Assembly: GCA_947630085.1 (NCBI GenBank)
Contig: CANRGP010000006.1
Location: 1-45,038 of the forward strand
Source: an uncultured Lachnospiraceae bacterium
GTDB lineage: Bacteria; Bacillota; Clostridia; Lachnospirales; Lachnospiraceae
Length of the DNA stretch: 45,038 nucleotides
Direction of reading: 5' to 3'
In this document: piece after piece, positions 1-8,287 of the stretch
Position numbering within the stretch: position 1 is the first letter of the stretch
Layout: each line of letters starts with the position of its first letter
Program-made: the position numbers and the translations under genes
The notes under the pieces: generated by a model
What the model saw: the letters and a program-made list of their open reading frames with translations, nothing else
Told to the model about the DNA's origin: nothing
Database searches by the model: none

Positions 1-45
1 ATCGAGCGTTAACGTGAGATCTGCCGCCTGAGAGGGGGAGATCCT

Positions 46-2637
46 ATGAATATCAATAAATTTACTCAGAAATCCATTGAAGCCGTGCAGAACTGTGAGA
101 AGCTGGCGTACGAGCACGGCAACCAGCAGCTGGAGCAGGCGCACCTGCTGTTAAGCCTTCTGACACTGGAAGACAGCCTGATCTTGAAGCTTGTCACGAA
201 GATGAACATCTCGGGCGAGATGTTCGCAAACGAGGCCCGGCAGGAGGTGGAACGCCTGCCGAAGGTCAGCGGCGGGGGACAGCTCTACGTGGGCAGCGAC
301 CTGAACAAAGTCCTGGTGAACGCCGAGGATGAAGCGAAGGCCATGGGCGACGAGTATGTGTCCGTGGAGCATCTTTTTTTGGCTATGCTGCGTCAGCCGG
401 ACAGGACGATGAAGGAGATGTTCCGCCGGTACGGAATCAACAGGGAGACCTTCCTGCAGGCCCTTTCCACCGTGCGCGGCAACCAGCGGGTGGTCAGCGA
501 CAATCCCGAGGCGACATATGATACGCTGGAGAAATACGGCTCCGACCTGGTAGAGAGGGCCAGGGAGCAGAAACTGGATCCGGTCATCGGGCGTGACAGC
601 GAGATCCGCAATGTGATCCGGATCCTGTCCCGGAAGACCAAGAACAACCCGGTGCTGATCGGTGAACCCGGCGTAGGAAAGACGGCCGTGGTGGAGGGAC
701 TCGCCCAGCGTATCGTCCGCGGCGACGTGCCGGAGGGATTAAAGGACCGCAAGCTGTTCGCGCTGGATATGGGCGCGCTGATCGCCGGGGCCAAGTACCG
801 GGGCGAGTTCGAGGAGAGGCTCAAGGCGGTCCTGGAGGAAGTGAAGAAGAGCGACGGACAGATCATCCTGTTCATTGACGAGCTGCATACCATCGTGGGC
901 GCCGGAAAGACGGAGGGCTCCATGGATGCGGGGAATTTGCTGAAACCCATGCTGGCCCGCGGAGAGCTCCACTGCATCGGCGCAACCACGCTGGACGAGT
1001 ACCGCAAATATATTGAAAAGGACGCGGCTCTGGAGCGGCGCTTCCAGCCGGTCATGGTGGATGAACCGACGGTGGAGGACACCATTTCCATCCTCAGGGG
1101 ACTGAAGGAGCGGTACGAGGTGTTCCACGGCGTAAAGATCACCGATTCCGCTCTGGTATCGGCGGCGGTGCTGTCGGATCGGTACATTACCGACCGGTTC
1201 CTGCCGGACAAGGCCATTGACCTGGTGGATGAAGCCTGCGCCCTGATCAAGACGGAGCTGGACTCCATGCCGACGGAGCTGGATGAGCTGTCCCGCAAGG
1301 TCATGCAGATGGAGATCGAGGAGGCGGCTCTCAAGAAGGAGACCGACCATCTGAGTCAGGACCGCCTGGCGGAGCTGCAGAAGGAGCTGGCGGAGCTGCA
1401 TGACGAGTTTGCAAACAAGAAGGCACAGTGGGAAAACGAGAAGCACTCGGTGGAACGGCTGTCCTCCCTGCGCGAGGAGATCGAGAGCGTGAACCGCGAG
1501 ATCGCGCAGGCGCAGCAGATCTACGATCTGAACAAGGCGGCGGAGCTGCAGTACGGCAGGCTCCCGGGACTGCAGAAGCAGCTGGCCGAGGAAGAGGAAA
1601 AGGTGAAGAACCAGGATCTGAGCCTGGTGAGGGAGAGCGTCACCGACGATGAGATCGCCCGCATCATTTCCCGGTGGACCGGCATCCCGGTGGCGAAGCT
1701 GACGGAGAGCGAGAGGAGCAAGACGCTGCATCTGGACGCGGAGCTGCACAAGCGGGTCGTGGGCCAGGATGAGGGTGTGGAGAAGGTGACCGAGGCCATC
1801 ATCCGCTCCAAGGCGGGCATCAAGGATCCGACGAAGCCCATCGGTTCATTCCTGTTCCTGGGGCCTACCGGCGTGGGCAAGACGGAGCTGGCGAAGGCGC
1901 TGGCGGCAAGCCTTTTTGACGACGAATCCAATATGGTCCGGATCGATATGAGCGAATATATGGAGAAGCACTCCGTGGCGCGTCTTATCGGAGCGCCTCC
2001 CGGATACGTGGGCTATGACGAGGGCGGACAGCTGACCGAAGCGGTGCGCAGAAAGCCCTACAGCGTGGTGCTGTTCGACGAGGTGGAGAAGGCGCATCCG
2101 GATGTATTTAATGTGCTTCTTCAGGTGCTGGACGACGGGCGGATCACCGATTCCACCGGCAAGACCGTGGATTTCAAGAATACGATCATCATTATGACCT
2201 CCAACATCGGTTCCCAGTATCTGCTGGAGGGCATCGATGAGAACGGAAATATCCGTCCGGAGGCGGAGCAGATGGCCATGAGCGATCTGCGGGCGCATTT
2301 CCGGCCGGAGTTTCTGAACCGGCTGGACGAGATCATCCTGTTCAAGCCGCTGACCCGCGACAATATTGCCGGGATCATTACGCTTTTGATGGCGGATACC
2401 AACCGCCGTCTGGCGGACCGGGAGATCCGGGTCGAGCTGACCGATTCGGCACGCGATTTTGTGACGGAACGGGGATACGATCCCGCCTACGGCGCGAGGC
2501 CGCTGAAGCGGTATCTGCAGAAGAATGTGGAGACTCTGGCGGCGAAGATCATCCTGCAGGACAGGGTGCGTGCGGGGAATACCATCGTCATCGATACATC
2601 GCCGGCCGAGGATAAGCTGATCGCATACGTGGAGTAA
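46..2637 (+). CDS. clpB: ATP-dependent chaperone ClpB (protein disaggregase)
   Basis: ClpB is a hexameric AAA+ disaggregase that threads aggregated proteins through its pore together with DnaK/DnaJ/GrpE in the cytoplasm. At 863 residues it has the normal ClpB length and layout: an N-terminal Clp-N repeat domain (about 1-145), first ATPase domain with Walker A GEPGVGKT at 206-213, a long Glu/Lys-rich coiled-coil middle domain (about 400-530) that separates ClpB from ClpC/ClpA, second ATPase domain with Walker A GPTGVGKT at 606-613 and the C-terminal D2-small domain. The ATG follows a strong purine ribosome site (AGAGGGGGAG) by a few bases. Only 45 bases of upstream sequence are present, so its promoter and any CIRCE or CtsR operator are outside the window. 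Nothing looks degraded. Confidence 0.97.
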   Translation: MNINKFTQKSIEAVQNCEKLAYEHGNQQLEQAHLLLSLLTLEDSLILKLVTKMNISGEMFANEARQEVERLPKVSGGGQLYVGSDLNKVLVNAEDEAKAMGDEYVSVEHLFLAMLRQPDRTMKEMFRRYGINRETFLQALSTVRGNQRVVSDNPEATYDTLEKYGSDLVERAREQKLDPVIGRDSEIRNVIRILSRKTKNNPVLIGEPGVGKTAVVEGLAQRIVRGDVPEGLKDRKLFALDMGALIAGAKYRGEFEERLKAVLEEVKKSDGQIILFIDELHTIVGAGKTEGSMDAGNLLKPMLARGELHCIGATTLDEYRKYIEKDAALERRFQPVMVDEPTVEDTISILRGLKERYEVFHGVKITDSALVSAAVLSDRYITDRFLPDKAIDLVDEACALIKTELDSMPTELDELSRKVMQMEIEEAALKKETDHLSQDRLAELQKELAELHDEFANKKAQWENEKHSVERLSSLREEIESVNREIAQAQQIYDLNKAAELQYGRLPGLQKQLAEEEEKVKNQDLSLVRESVTDDEIARIISRWTGIPVAKLTESERSKTLHLDAELHKRVVGQDEGVEKVTEAIIRSKAGIKDPTKPIGSFLFLGPTGVGKTELAKALAASLFDDESNMVRIDMSEYMEKHSVARLIGAPPGYVGYDEGGQLTEAVRRKPYSVVLFDEVEKAHPDVFNVLLQVLDDGRITDSTGKTVDFKNTIIIMTSNIGSQYLLEGIDENGNIRPEAEQMAMSDLRAHFRPEFLNRLDEIILFKPLTRDNIAGIITLLMADTNRRLADREIRVELTDSARDFVTERGYDPAYGARPLKRYLQKNVETLAAKIILQDRVRAGNTIVIDTSPAEDKLIAYVE

Positions 2638-2712
2638 CCGCGCAGGTGATGAACGGAGCGGGTTCAGGGACGGGAAAACAAAAAGCAAAAAATTTAAAAG
2701 CGAGGAAATCAT

Positions 2713-3654
2713 ATGGACATTCAATATCTTTTGTTTTTGCAGAACATAAGGGAGGCCATGGGAGGAGTGCTGAACAGCTTCTTCCTGCAGATCAGCGATC
2801 TGTCTAATGGGATTTTTATCTGGACGCTGGCCTGCGTTATGTTTTGGTCCGTCGATAAAAAGAGCGGAAGGTTTCTGTTTTTAAACATCGGCTTTGCCCG
2901 GTTTTTCATGCAGTTTCTGAAGCAGACCTTCTGCGTATACCGGCCCTGGATCCGCTCCGATCAGATCGTACCGGTGGAAACGGCTTCCGGTTATTCCTTT
3001 CCCAGCGGTCACAGCATAACGGCCACATCCAATTACGGAACTATGATAGAGCGCAACCGGAAGTATAAGCCGCTGTGCATTTTCCTGGGCCTCATGATCC
3101 TCCTTACGATCTTTTCCCGGAATTATATTGGCGTCCACACTCCCCAGGACGTGATCGTGGGGACCCTGCTCGGCGCGGCGGTAGTTGTGGGAGGCGCGAA
3201 GGTCTGGGAATGGATCGATGAGCATCCGGAAAAGGACTGGCTGATCCCCTGCGCGGGCGTGGTGCTGACCGTCCTGTTTTTGATCTACATTTCCGTCAAG
3301 TCCTATCCCATGGACTATGTGGACGGGAAGCTCCTGGTAGATCCGGAGAAGATGAAGGTGGACGGCTATAAGGATGCGGGACGGCTCCTGGGAGTCACGC
3401 TGGGGTGGTTTCTGGAAAGACGTTTCGTTAGATTTTCCATGGATGTACCGGCATTGCAGAAGGTAACCAGAGCGGGCGTGGGCGTGCTTTTGCTTATCTT
3501 CATCGAGAAGTGCCTGATGCCCGCCGTGACGGGAGCGTTTGCGTTCTCCTGGGTGAACAGCCTGATGACGTTTTTGGAACTGTTCATTCTCATGGTGGTT
3601 TATCCTTTGTGCTTTTCCCGCCTGGAGAGATCGGGCAGATCGGAGAATCCGTGA
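2713..3654 (+). CDS. PAP2-family membrane phosphatase
   Basis: This 313-residue polytopic membrane protein carries all three parts of the acid phosphatase/PAP2 signature: K-x6-RP (K70 to R77-P78), PSGH (97-100) and SR-x5-H-x3-D (S135, R136, H142, D146). Family members dephosphorylate lipid phosphates such as undecaprenyl pyrophosphate, phosphatidic acid or phosphatidylglycerol phosphate at the membrane. The C-terminal half adds further hydrophobic segments beyond the minimal catalytic core. The gene starts 75 bases after clpB behind a GCGAGGAAAT ribosome site. The intergene is A-rich but I see no convincing terminator or promoter. Substrate cannot be told from sequence; lipid-carrier recycling would fit the envelope genes nearby, which is inference. 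Confidence 0.88.
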   Translation: MDIQYLLFLQNIREAMGGVLNSFFLQISDLSNGIFIWTLACVMFWSVDKKSGRFLFLNIGFARFFMQFLKQTFCVYRPWIRSDQIVPVETASGYSFPSGHSITATSNYGTMIERNRKYKPLCIFLGLMILLTIFSRNYIGVHTPQDVIVGTLLGAAVVVGGAKVWEWIDEHPEKDWLIPCAGVVLTVLFLIYISVKSYPMDYVDGKLLVDPEKMKVDGYKDAGRLLGVTLGWFLERRFVRFSMDVPALQKVTRAGVGVLLLIFIEKCLMPAVTGAFAFSWVNSLMTFLELFILMVVYPLCFSRLERSGRSENP

Positions 3655-3727
3655 GGGTAATCTGATACAGAAGAAAGAACACACAGGAGGGCCTTAAGCG
3701 GTCCGTCCGGCCTTTTGCAGAAAATAC

Positions 3728-3756
3728 TGGACGCGTGAGGAAAGGTGTGGTATATT
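3728..3756 (+). promoter_or_regulatory. Sigma-A type promoter for the riboswitch/exchanger transcript
   Basis: TGGACG (3728-3733) and TATATT (3751-3756) are separated by exactly 17 bases, and are immediately upstream of the riboswitch aptamer. The -35 matches the consensus at 4 of 6 positions, the -10 at 5 of 6. Predicted start is near 3763, which leaves the aptamer complete. Confidence 0.55.
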
Positions 3757-3765
3757 ATTTCCTGA

Positions 3766-3924
3766 AAAGACAGTTAAAAGGGAGTAGTTTGCACCGTCCG
3801 GCGTGAGCAGGGCGGTGTGGTATGGCATCGTCAGCCCGTAGATGATACCGGGCCATACCCTGAACGGCACGTTTGGAAGCGAGACTTTTAGCGCAACACA
3901 GCGCTGGGAGTTTCGCTTTTTTTC
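3766..3924 (+). promoter_or_regulatory. yybP-ykoY family (manganese) riboswitch
   Basis: The leader shows the conserved blocks of the yybP-ykoY aptamer in the right order: AAAAGGGAGTAG (3776-3787), an internal stem block GGCATCGTCAGCCCG (3824-3838) and AGCGAGAC (3878-3885). Characterised members bind Mn2+ and turn on Mn2+ efflux or cation-homeostasis genes. The last conserved block, AGCGAGAC, is also the start of the 5' arm of a perfect terminator stem (3878-3894 with 3901-3917), so aptamer closure and termination are mutually exclusive. This predicts transcription of the exchanger gene only when ligand is bound. Identification is by eye; a covariance-model search would settle it. Confidence 0.82.
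3878..3923 (+). terminator. Riboswitch expression-platform terminator
   Basis: A 17-base 5' arm AGCGAGACTTTTAGCGC (3878-3894), a 6-base loop AACACA and a 17-base 3' arm GCGCTGGGAGTTTCGCT (3901-3917) pair throughout, with a few G-T wobbles, and run into seven T residues (3917-3923). It lies 53 bases before the ATG of the exchanger. Its 5' arm consumes the conserved 3' element of the aptamer, the hallmark of a transcriptional riboswitch. Confidence 0.85.
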
Positions 3925-3976
3925 GGGGAGACGCCCGGCGCGGGAAGGGAAACCTATTTCCAAGGAGGAAGATGAA

Positions 3977-4915
3977 ATGGTAGTTACGGTAGCATTGTTT
4001 GTTCTGGGCCTGGTTCTGATCTGCATCGGAGGGGACAGGCTGGTGGACGCGGCGGTCGCCATTGCCCGCAAGATCGGAATTCCTCAGATCGTGGTGGGGG
4101 CCACTATCGTGAGTCTGGGAACCACTCTCCCCGAGATACTGGTTTCGACTACGGCGGCGTTTGACGGTTCGGCGCCCATTGCGGCGGGAAACGCTTTCGG
4201 GTCCATTATCTGCAATACGGCCCTGATCGCGGGACTGACGCAGACGATACGGCCGACAAAGAAGGTGGAGTCGGCCCCGCTTGTCTGGCGCGGCGCCATA
4301 TTTTTTGGCGTTATCGGGATTCTGGAAGCCGTGGCGATCCTAAAGGGAGAATTCAGCCGCCCGGTGGGCTTCTTCCTCCTGGGAATGTTTGTGGTATATG
4401 CCGTACTGAATATCGTCCGTGCGAAAGCGGAGGGAGACGACGACGGGAAGCAGGAGAAGAGTGAAGACACCTCCCTGTTCCTCCAGCTGGTGATCCTGGC
4501 AGGCTGCGCCGTGCTTCTGTATTTCGGCGCCAACCTTCTTGTGGACAACGGGATCCTGATCGCGCAGGCGCTGAAGGTTCCGCAGAGAGTCATTGCCGTC
4601 ACGTTCATCGCCCTTGGAACGTCGCTCCCCGAGCTGGTGACATCCATTATGTCGATGGTCAAGGGATATGCCAATGTGGGGCTCGGCAATGTGATCGGAG
4701 CGAATATCCTGAATCTGCTGGCGGTGATCGGCATCCCGGCGGCGGTGGTGGGGATCCCGCTCGAGTCGTCTACATTTCAGATGGACATCCCCCTGTCGAT
4801 CCTGGTTATGGCCATCCTGATCCTTCCCGTTCTTTTCCGGAAGAAGGTTTCAAGGGTCCAGGGGATCCTGCTTCTCGGCATTTACGCGGCCTACTGCGTT
4901 GTGTCGTTCCTCTAA
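3977..4915 (+). CDS. CaCA-family cation exchanger (YrbG-like), probably Mn2+/Ca2+ efflux
   Basis: The 312-residue protein has the two inverted repeats of the Ca2+:cation antiporter superfamily, each with its alpha motif: SLGTTLPEILVST in the first half and ALGTSLPELVTS in the second, with hydrophobic helices either side and a short charged central loop (EGDDDGKQEKSED). I start it at the ATG at 3977, five bases after AAGGAGGAAG; an upstream in-frame extension to 3842 would run back through the riboswitch and terminator and is rejected. Family members exchange Ca2+ for Na+ or H+ across the membrane. The Mn-type riboswitch directly upstream suggests that this one exports Mn2+, or is at least induced by it; that is inference from context. 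The gene is alone in its transcription unit. Confidence 0.9.
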   Translation: MVVTVALFVLGLVLICIGGDRLVDAAVAIARKIGIPQIVVGATIVSLGTTLPEILVSTTAAFDGSAPIAAGNAFGSIICNTALIAGLTQTIRPTKKVESAPLVWRGAIFFGVIGILEAVAILKGEFSRPVGFFLLGMFVVYAVLNIVRAKAEGDDDGKQEKSEDTSLFLQLVILAGCAVLLYFGANLLVDNGILIAQALKVPQRVIAVTFIALGTSLPELVTSIMSMVKGYANVGLGNVIGANILNLLAVIGIPAAVVGIPLESSTFQMDIPLSILVMAILILPVLFRKKVSRVQGILLLGIYAAYCVVSFL

Positions 4916-4928
4916 GAGGAGAACTCTC

Positions 4929-4957
4929 TTTTCAGAGAAGAAAAAATGTGATACGAT
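4929..4957 (+). promoter_or_regulatory. Promoter with extended -10 ahead of the DUF4250/cls pair
   Basis: TTTTCA (4929-4934), 17 bases, then TACGAT (4952-4957) preceded by TGA, giving an extended -10 (TGATACGAT). The identical TGATACGAT element occurs at the promoter of the - strand phospholipase gene (41961-41969). Confidence 0.45.
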
Positions 4958-5057
4958 AGATGCAGCAGGCAGGGGCGGTGCTTTCCGGCATACGTCCCGT
5001 GCCTTCCGCGGCGTGGGGGCGCGCGCCGCAAAACAGCGGCGAACGGAGGAGAACTCT

Positions 5058-5252
5058 ATGAAGAAACTGCCGACGGATCCTATGATCCTGCTGAGCTATG
5101 TAAATACCAGGCTCCGCGATTTTTATCCTTCTCTGGAAGAGCTCTGCGCGGCAGAGGACACCGATATGGCCGCTCTGGAGAGCGCTCTGCGCGATGCGGG
5201 CTATATTTACAGCCCCGACCGGAACCGGTTCGTTTCATATCCGATTAGATAA
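5058..5252 (+). CDS. DUF4250 domain protein
   Basis: A 64-residue soluble protein starting MKKLPTDPMILLSYVNTRLR, which matches the small DUF4250 family common in Clostridia (Asp-Pro, then LLSYVNTKLRD, then a helix-turn-helix-like half ending in a GYxY motif). Function is not known. I start it at the ATG at 5058, six bases after GGAGGAGAAC; a longer in-frame reading back to 4899 would overlap the preceding gene and carries no family similarity. It ends 12 bases before the cardiolipin synthase gene and shares its likely promoter at 4929-4957, so the two are probably co-transcribed. Confidence 0.82.
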   Translation: MKKLPTDPMILLSYVNTRLRDFYPSLEELCAAEDTDMAALESALRDAGYIYSPDRNRFVSYPIR

Positions 5253-5264
5253 AGGAAAACCAGT

Positions 5265-6791
5265 ATGGAGCAGATTCTGAATGCCATCGCCTCCGTGTGG
5301 AGATGGCTGATGGAAAATCTTTTATATATCAACCTGATCCTATCCGTGATCATCGTTTTTTTCCAGCGCAGGGATCCGAAAGCCGTGTGGACGTGGCTTC
5401 TCGTCCTTTATTTCATTCCGATCTTCGGCTTTCTGCTCTACCTGATCCTCTGTCAGGACTACCGGAAGAGCAGGATGTTCCGGATCAAGGAAGTGGAGGA
5501 CCGGCTTTCCAACCCGGTGAAGGAGCAGGAGAAGATCCTGCAGGATACCATCGGAAGTCTGAAGGATTCCCCGTGGAGGGACTATGAGGCCCTGGTCCTC
5601 TATAACCTGGAGACATCCGGAGCGGTTCTGACAACGGACAACTCCGTCGAGATCTTTACGGACGGCGACAGCAAGTTCGCAGACCTGAAAAAGGAGCTTC
5701 AGGCCGCCGAAAAATATATCCACATCCAGTATTACATCATCAAGAACGACGAGCTGTTCCAGTCGATCATTCCCATTCTGAAGGAAAAGGCGGCGGAGGG
5801 CGTGGAGGTCCGTGTGCTGTATGACGGCATGGGCGGACGTTTTATGCCCAACAGGGTATGGAAGGAGCTTCGGGCCGCTGGGATCCGGGTAGGGGAATTT
5901 TTTCCTGCGTTTCTGGGAAGGCTGCAGCTGCGCGTCAATTACCGGAACCACCGGAAGATCGTGGTGATCGACGGCAAGGTGGGATATGTGGGCGGCTTCA
6001 ATATCGGGCGGGAGTACATTTCCCGCGACCCCAAATTCGGACACTGGCGGGATACCCACCTGAAGATCCGGGGCAGCGCTGTCTACAGCCTGCAGATCCG
6101 CTTTGCCCTGGACTGGAATTATGCCGCCGGGGAAAACCTGTTCCGGAGCGGAAAATATTTCGGACTGGATGATGCGGGCCAGGCCGAGGATGTGCGGGAG
6201 GCCATGCGGAGGAGTCTGAGCCCGGATATGAACGGGGACCATCAGGTGATGCTTCAGATCATTGCCAGCGGCCCCGATGCCAGCAACCGCCAGATCCGCA
6301 ACAATTATCTGCAGCTTTTTTACCGGGCCAGGAAGCACATCTATGTGCAGACGCCGTACTTCATTCCGGACGACGCCGTCCTCTCCGCGCTCAAATTCGC
6401 GGCGGAGTCGGGCGTGGATGTGCGCCTGATGATCCCGTGCAAGCCGGATCATCCGTTCGTCTATTGGGCGACGTATTCGTATATGGGGGATCTCCTGGCG
6501 GCGGGAGCCCGCTGCTATACCTATGAAGACGGCTTTCTCCATGCCAAGGGAGTCATGGTTGACGGCCTGGTGAGCTGCTACGGGACCGCCAACATGGATA
6601 TACGCAGCTTTGAACTGAATTTTGAGGTGAACGCTACCGTTTATGATGAGGAGGTCACCGGCCGGCTGGAAAAGATATTTATGAAAGACCTGGAGAGCTG
6701 CCGCGAAGTGACCCGGGAGATGTATGCCGGACGGAACCTGTGGATCCGGTTCCGTGAACAGTGCAGCAGGCTCCTCTCCCCGCTTCTTTAA
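5265..6791 (+). CDS. cls: Cardiolipin synthase (PLD superfamily)
   Basis: Cardiolipin synthase joins two phosphatidylglycerol molecules into cardiolipin and glycerol at the cytoplasmic membrane. The 508-residue protein has the bacterial ClsA layout: two N-terminal membrane helices (about 10-30 and 40-60), a linker, and two phospholipase D domains each with an HxKxxxxD motif: H229-R-K with the following VVIDG, and H426-A-K followed by GVMVDG. GGFNIGREY and TANMDIRSFELNFE after the two motifs are typical of the family. It follows the DUF4250 gene by 12 bases with AAAGGAAAAC as the ribosome site. A weak inverted repeat, GAAAACG (6795-6801) and CGTTTTC (6815-6821), just after the stop may serve as a terminator. 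Confidence 0.95.
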   Translation: MEQILNAIASVWRWLMENLLYINLILSVIIVFFQRRDPKAVWTWLLVLYFIPIFGFLLYLILCQDYRKSRMFRIKEVEDRLSNPVKEQEKILQDTIGSLKDSPWRDYEALVLYNLETSGAVLTTDNSVEIFTDGDSKFADLKKELQAAEKYIHIQYYIIKNDELFQSIIPILKEKAAEGVEVRVLYDGMGGRFMPNRVWKELRAAGIRVGEFFPAFLGRLQLRVNYRNHRKIVVIDGKVGYVGGFNIGREYISRDPKFGHWRDTHLKIRGSAVYSLQIRFALDWNYAAGENLFRSGKYFGLDDAGQAEDVREAMRRSLSPDMNGDHQVMLQIIASGPDASNRQIRNNYLQLFYRARKHIYVQTPYFIPDDAVLSALKFAAESGVDVRLMIPCKPDHPFVYWATYSYMGDLLAAGARCYTYEDGFLHAKGVMVDGLVSCYGTANMDIRSFELNFEVNATVYDEEVTGRLEKIFMKDLESCREVTREMYAGRNLWIRFREQCSRLLSPLL

Positions 6792-6839
6792 GACGAAAAC
6801 GTCAGGTATAACATCGTTTTCTCCGCGCATACTAGCACT

Positions 6840-7355
6840 ATGAAAACGATGGCTGATATGGGAAAAAAATTTATGAAATGCGGGATCGCGGGGTGGTGTC
6901 TGGAGGTAATCTTCACCTCCGCGGAATCCATGATGCTGCACGACTGGAGGCTTGTGGGAAAGACGTCGCTCCTGATGTTTCCCATTTATGGCATGGGCGC
7001 TTTCCTGGCGCCCATCGGAAGAGGAGTGGACCGGTGGCTCAGCCCGGACGGCGGGGAAGAGCTGTGTGCCCGCGACCGCATCCTCCGCCACGGGACGCTC
7101 TACATGGTGCTGATCTTTATAGCGGAGTATGTGAGCGGCTTCTTTCTGCGCAGCAGAGGAATATGCCCCTGGGACTATACGGGGAGGCACTCCAACGTCA
7201 ACGGCCTGATCCGTCTGGATTTTGCGCCGCTTTGGTTCGGCACCGGACTTTTGTTTGAGCGGATTACGGAGGGAAAGCGTCCCGCGGGCGGAGGATCCCG
7301 GGAACGGGAGCCCGTCCTGGGGCGGATCACAAAGCATCAGAGAGAGCCGGTCTGA
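6840..7355 (+). CDS. CmpB-type putative ABC transporter permease family membrane protein
   Basis: The 171-residue protein has about four hydrophobic segments and the family pattern of the small clostridial membrane proteins labelled 'putative ABC transporter permease' (ABC_trans_CmpB): GWCLEVI near the N-terminus, LLMFPIYGMGAFLAPI, then CPWDYTG, NGLIRLDFAPLWFGTGLL near the end. No biochemical role is established to my knowledge, and no ATPase partner is adjacent. The start is uncertain: the ATG at 6840 lacks a clear ribosome site, and in-frame ATGs at 6852 and 6870 are alternatives. The C-terminal 25 residues are polar and variable. Confidence 0.7.
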   Translation: MKTMADMGKKFMKCGIAGWCLEVIFTSAESMMLHDWRLVGKTSLLMFPIYGMGAFLAPIGRGVDRWLSPDGGEELCARDRILRHGTLYMVLIFIAEYVSGFFLRSRGICPWDYTGRHSNVNGLIRLDFAPLWFGTGLLFERITEGKRPAGGGSREREPVLGRITKHQREPV

Positions 7356-7371
7356 ATCGGGACGGTATACA

Positions 7372-7398
7372 GGGAGGCGCGCCGGTGACGCGCCTCCC
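7372..7398 (+). terminator. GC-rich hairpin, possible terminator without a T tract
   Basis: GGGAGGCGCG (7372-7381) and CGCGCCTCCC (7389-7398) form a perfect 10-bp stem with a 7-base loop, 16 bases after the stop of the CmpB-like gene. No run of T follows, so intrinsic termination is doubtful. It could instead be an mRNA-stabilising or Rho-pausing structure. Confidence 0.4.
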
Positions 7399-7472
7399 GC
7401 GCTGTTCCGGCACGCGGGAGAAGAGGCCGCTCACACCCGCCTCCGTATTTCCCCGGAATTTATGATTTGGGC

Positions 7473-7501
7473 TTGTTTTTTTGTGCCCGGGCCGATATAA
7501 T
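7473..7501 (+). promoter_or_regulatory. Sigma-A type promoter for plsC-pheA
   Basis: TTGTTT (7473-7478), 17 bases, consensus TATAAT (7496-7501), 36 bases before the plsC ATG. One of the clearest promoters in the window. Confidence 0.7.
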
Positions 7502-7537
7502 AAATTTGCCGATTATTTGAAGAAAAGGATATAAAAT

Positions 7538-8287
7538 ATGATCAGGTTTATTATTCTGGCGGCGCTGGTAGGGCTGTTTCTTATTTTCAGCATCCCGCTG
7601 CTGGTCGCGGAGCATTTTATCGGGAAGAAAAATCCGGAAAAAAGAGACTATCAGAGCCTGGCCGTCGTCCGCTTCATGTTCCGGCTTCTGCTCAGGATAT
7701 CCGGGGTACATATTACGGTGAGAGGACTGGAGAATATACCGGAGGACCGGGCGGTCCTGTATGTGGGGAACCACAGGAGCTATTTTGACATTCTGGTCGG
7801 ATACGTGACGGTACCCACACGGATGGGCTTCGTGGCCAAGAAGGAGATGCTGGCCTATCCGTCCCTGCGGGACTGGATGAGGAATGTGCATTGTCTCTTC
7901 CTGGACAGGGACAACCTGAAGGAGGCTCTTAAGACCATCCTTGCCGGGATCGAGCAGGTGAAGTCCGGGATCTCGGTTTTTATTTTCCCGGAAGGGACCC
8001 GCTGCAAGAACCCGGATATCCTGGATATGCTCCCGTTCCGGGAGGGGAGCCTCAAGATCGCGGAAAAATCCGGATGTCCGGTCGTTCCGGTAGCGTTTAC
8101 CGGAACGGCGGACATTTTTGAAAAGCAGGCGCCCAGGATCCGTCCGTCGGAGGTGACCATTGAATTCGGGGAGCCGTTTTTCATCGCGGATCTTCCCAGG
8201 GAGGAACGGAAATTTGCCGGGATGTATACGCAGAACCGGATACGGGATCTGCTCATTAAAGAACAGGAGATAAGGAAGGAAGCATAA
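7538..8287 (+). CDS. plsC: 1-acyl-sn-glycerol-3-phosphate acyltransferase
   Basis: PlsC transfers an acyl chain to lysophosphatidic acid to give phosphatidic acid, the precursor of membrane phospholipids. The 249-residue protein has an N-terminal membrane helix (about 2-22), the catalytic HX4D motif NHRSYFD (H79 to D84), and the phosphate-binding FPEGTR motif at 150-155, with KKEMLAYP and VVPVAFTG as further family landmarks. It has its own promoter (7473-7501) and an AAAGGATAT ribosome site. Its TAA stop (8285-8287) is directly followed by the GTG start of pheA, so translation of the two is likely coupled. Confidence 0.92.
   Translation: MIRFIILAALVGLFLIFSIPLLVAEHFIGKKNPEKRDYQSLAVVRFMFRLLLRISGVHITVRGLENIPEDRAVLYVGNHRSYFDILVGYVTVPTRMGFVAKKEMLAYPSLRDWMRNVHCLFLDRDNLKEALKTILAGIEQVKSGISVFIFPEGTRCKNPDILDMLPFREGSLKIAEKSGCPVVPVAFTGTADIFEKQAPRIRPSEVTIEFGEPFFIADLPREERKFAGMYTQNRIRDLLIKEQEIRKEA

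Noticed and set aside
3842-3976. N-terminal extension of the cation exchanger
   Set aside because: It would translate the riboswitch and its terminator; the strong ribosome site is at 3967 just before ATG 3977, where the family sequence begins.
5340-7337. 665-codon open frame on the - strand
   Set aside because: Antisense to cardiolipin synthase and the CmpB-like gene, with low-complexity His/Pro-rich composition and no ribosome site. High GC content leaves such frames open by chance.
7372-7398. Confident intrinsic terminator
   Set aside because: The stem is perfect but no T tract follows; kept only as a low-confidence hairpin.
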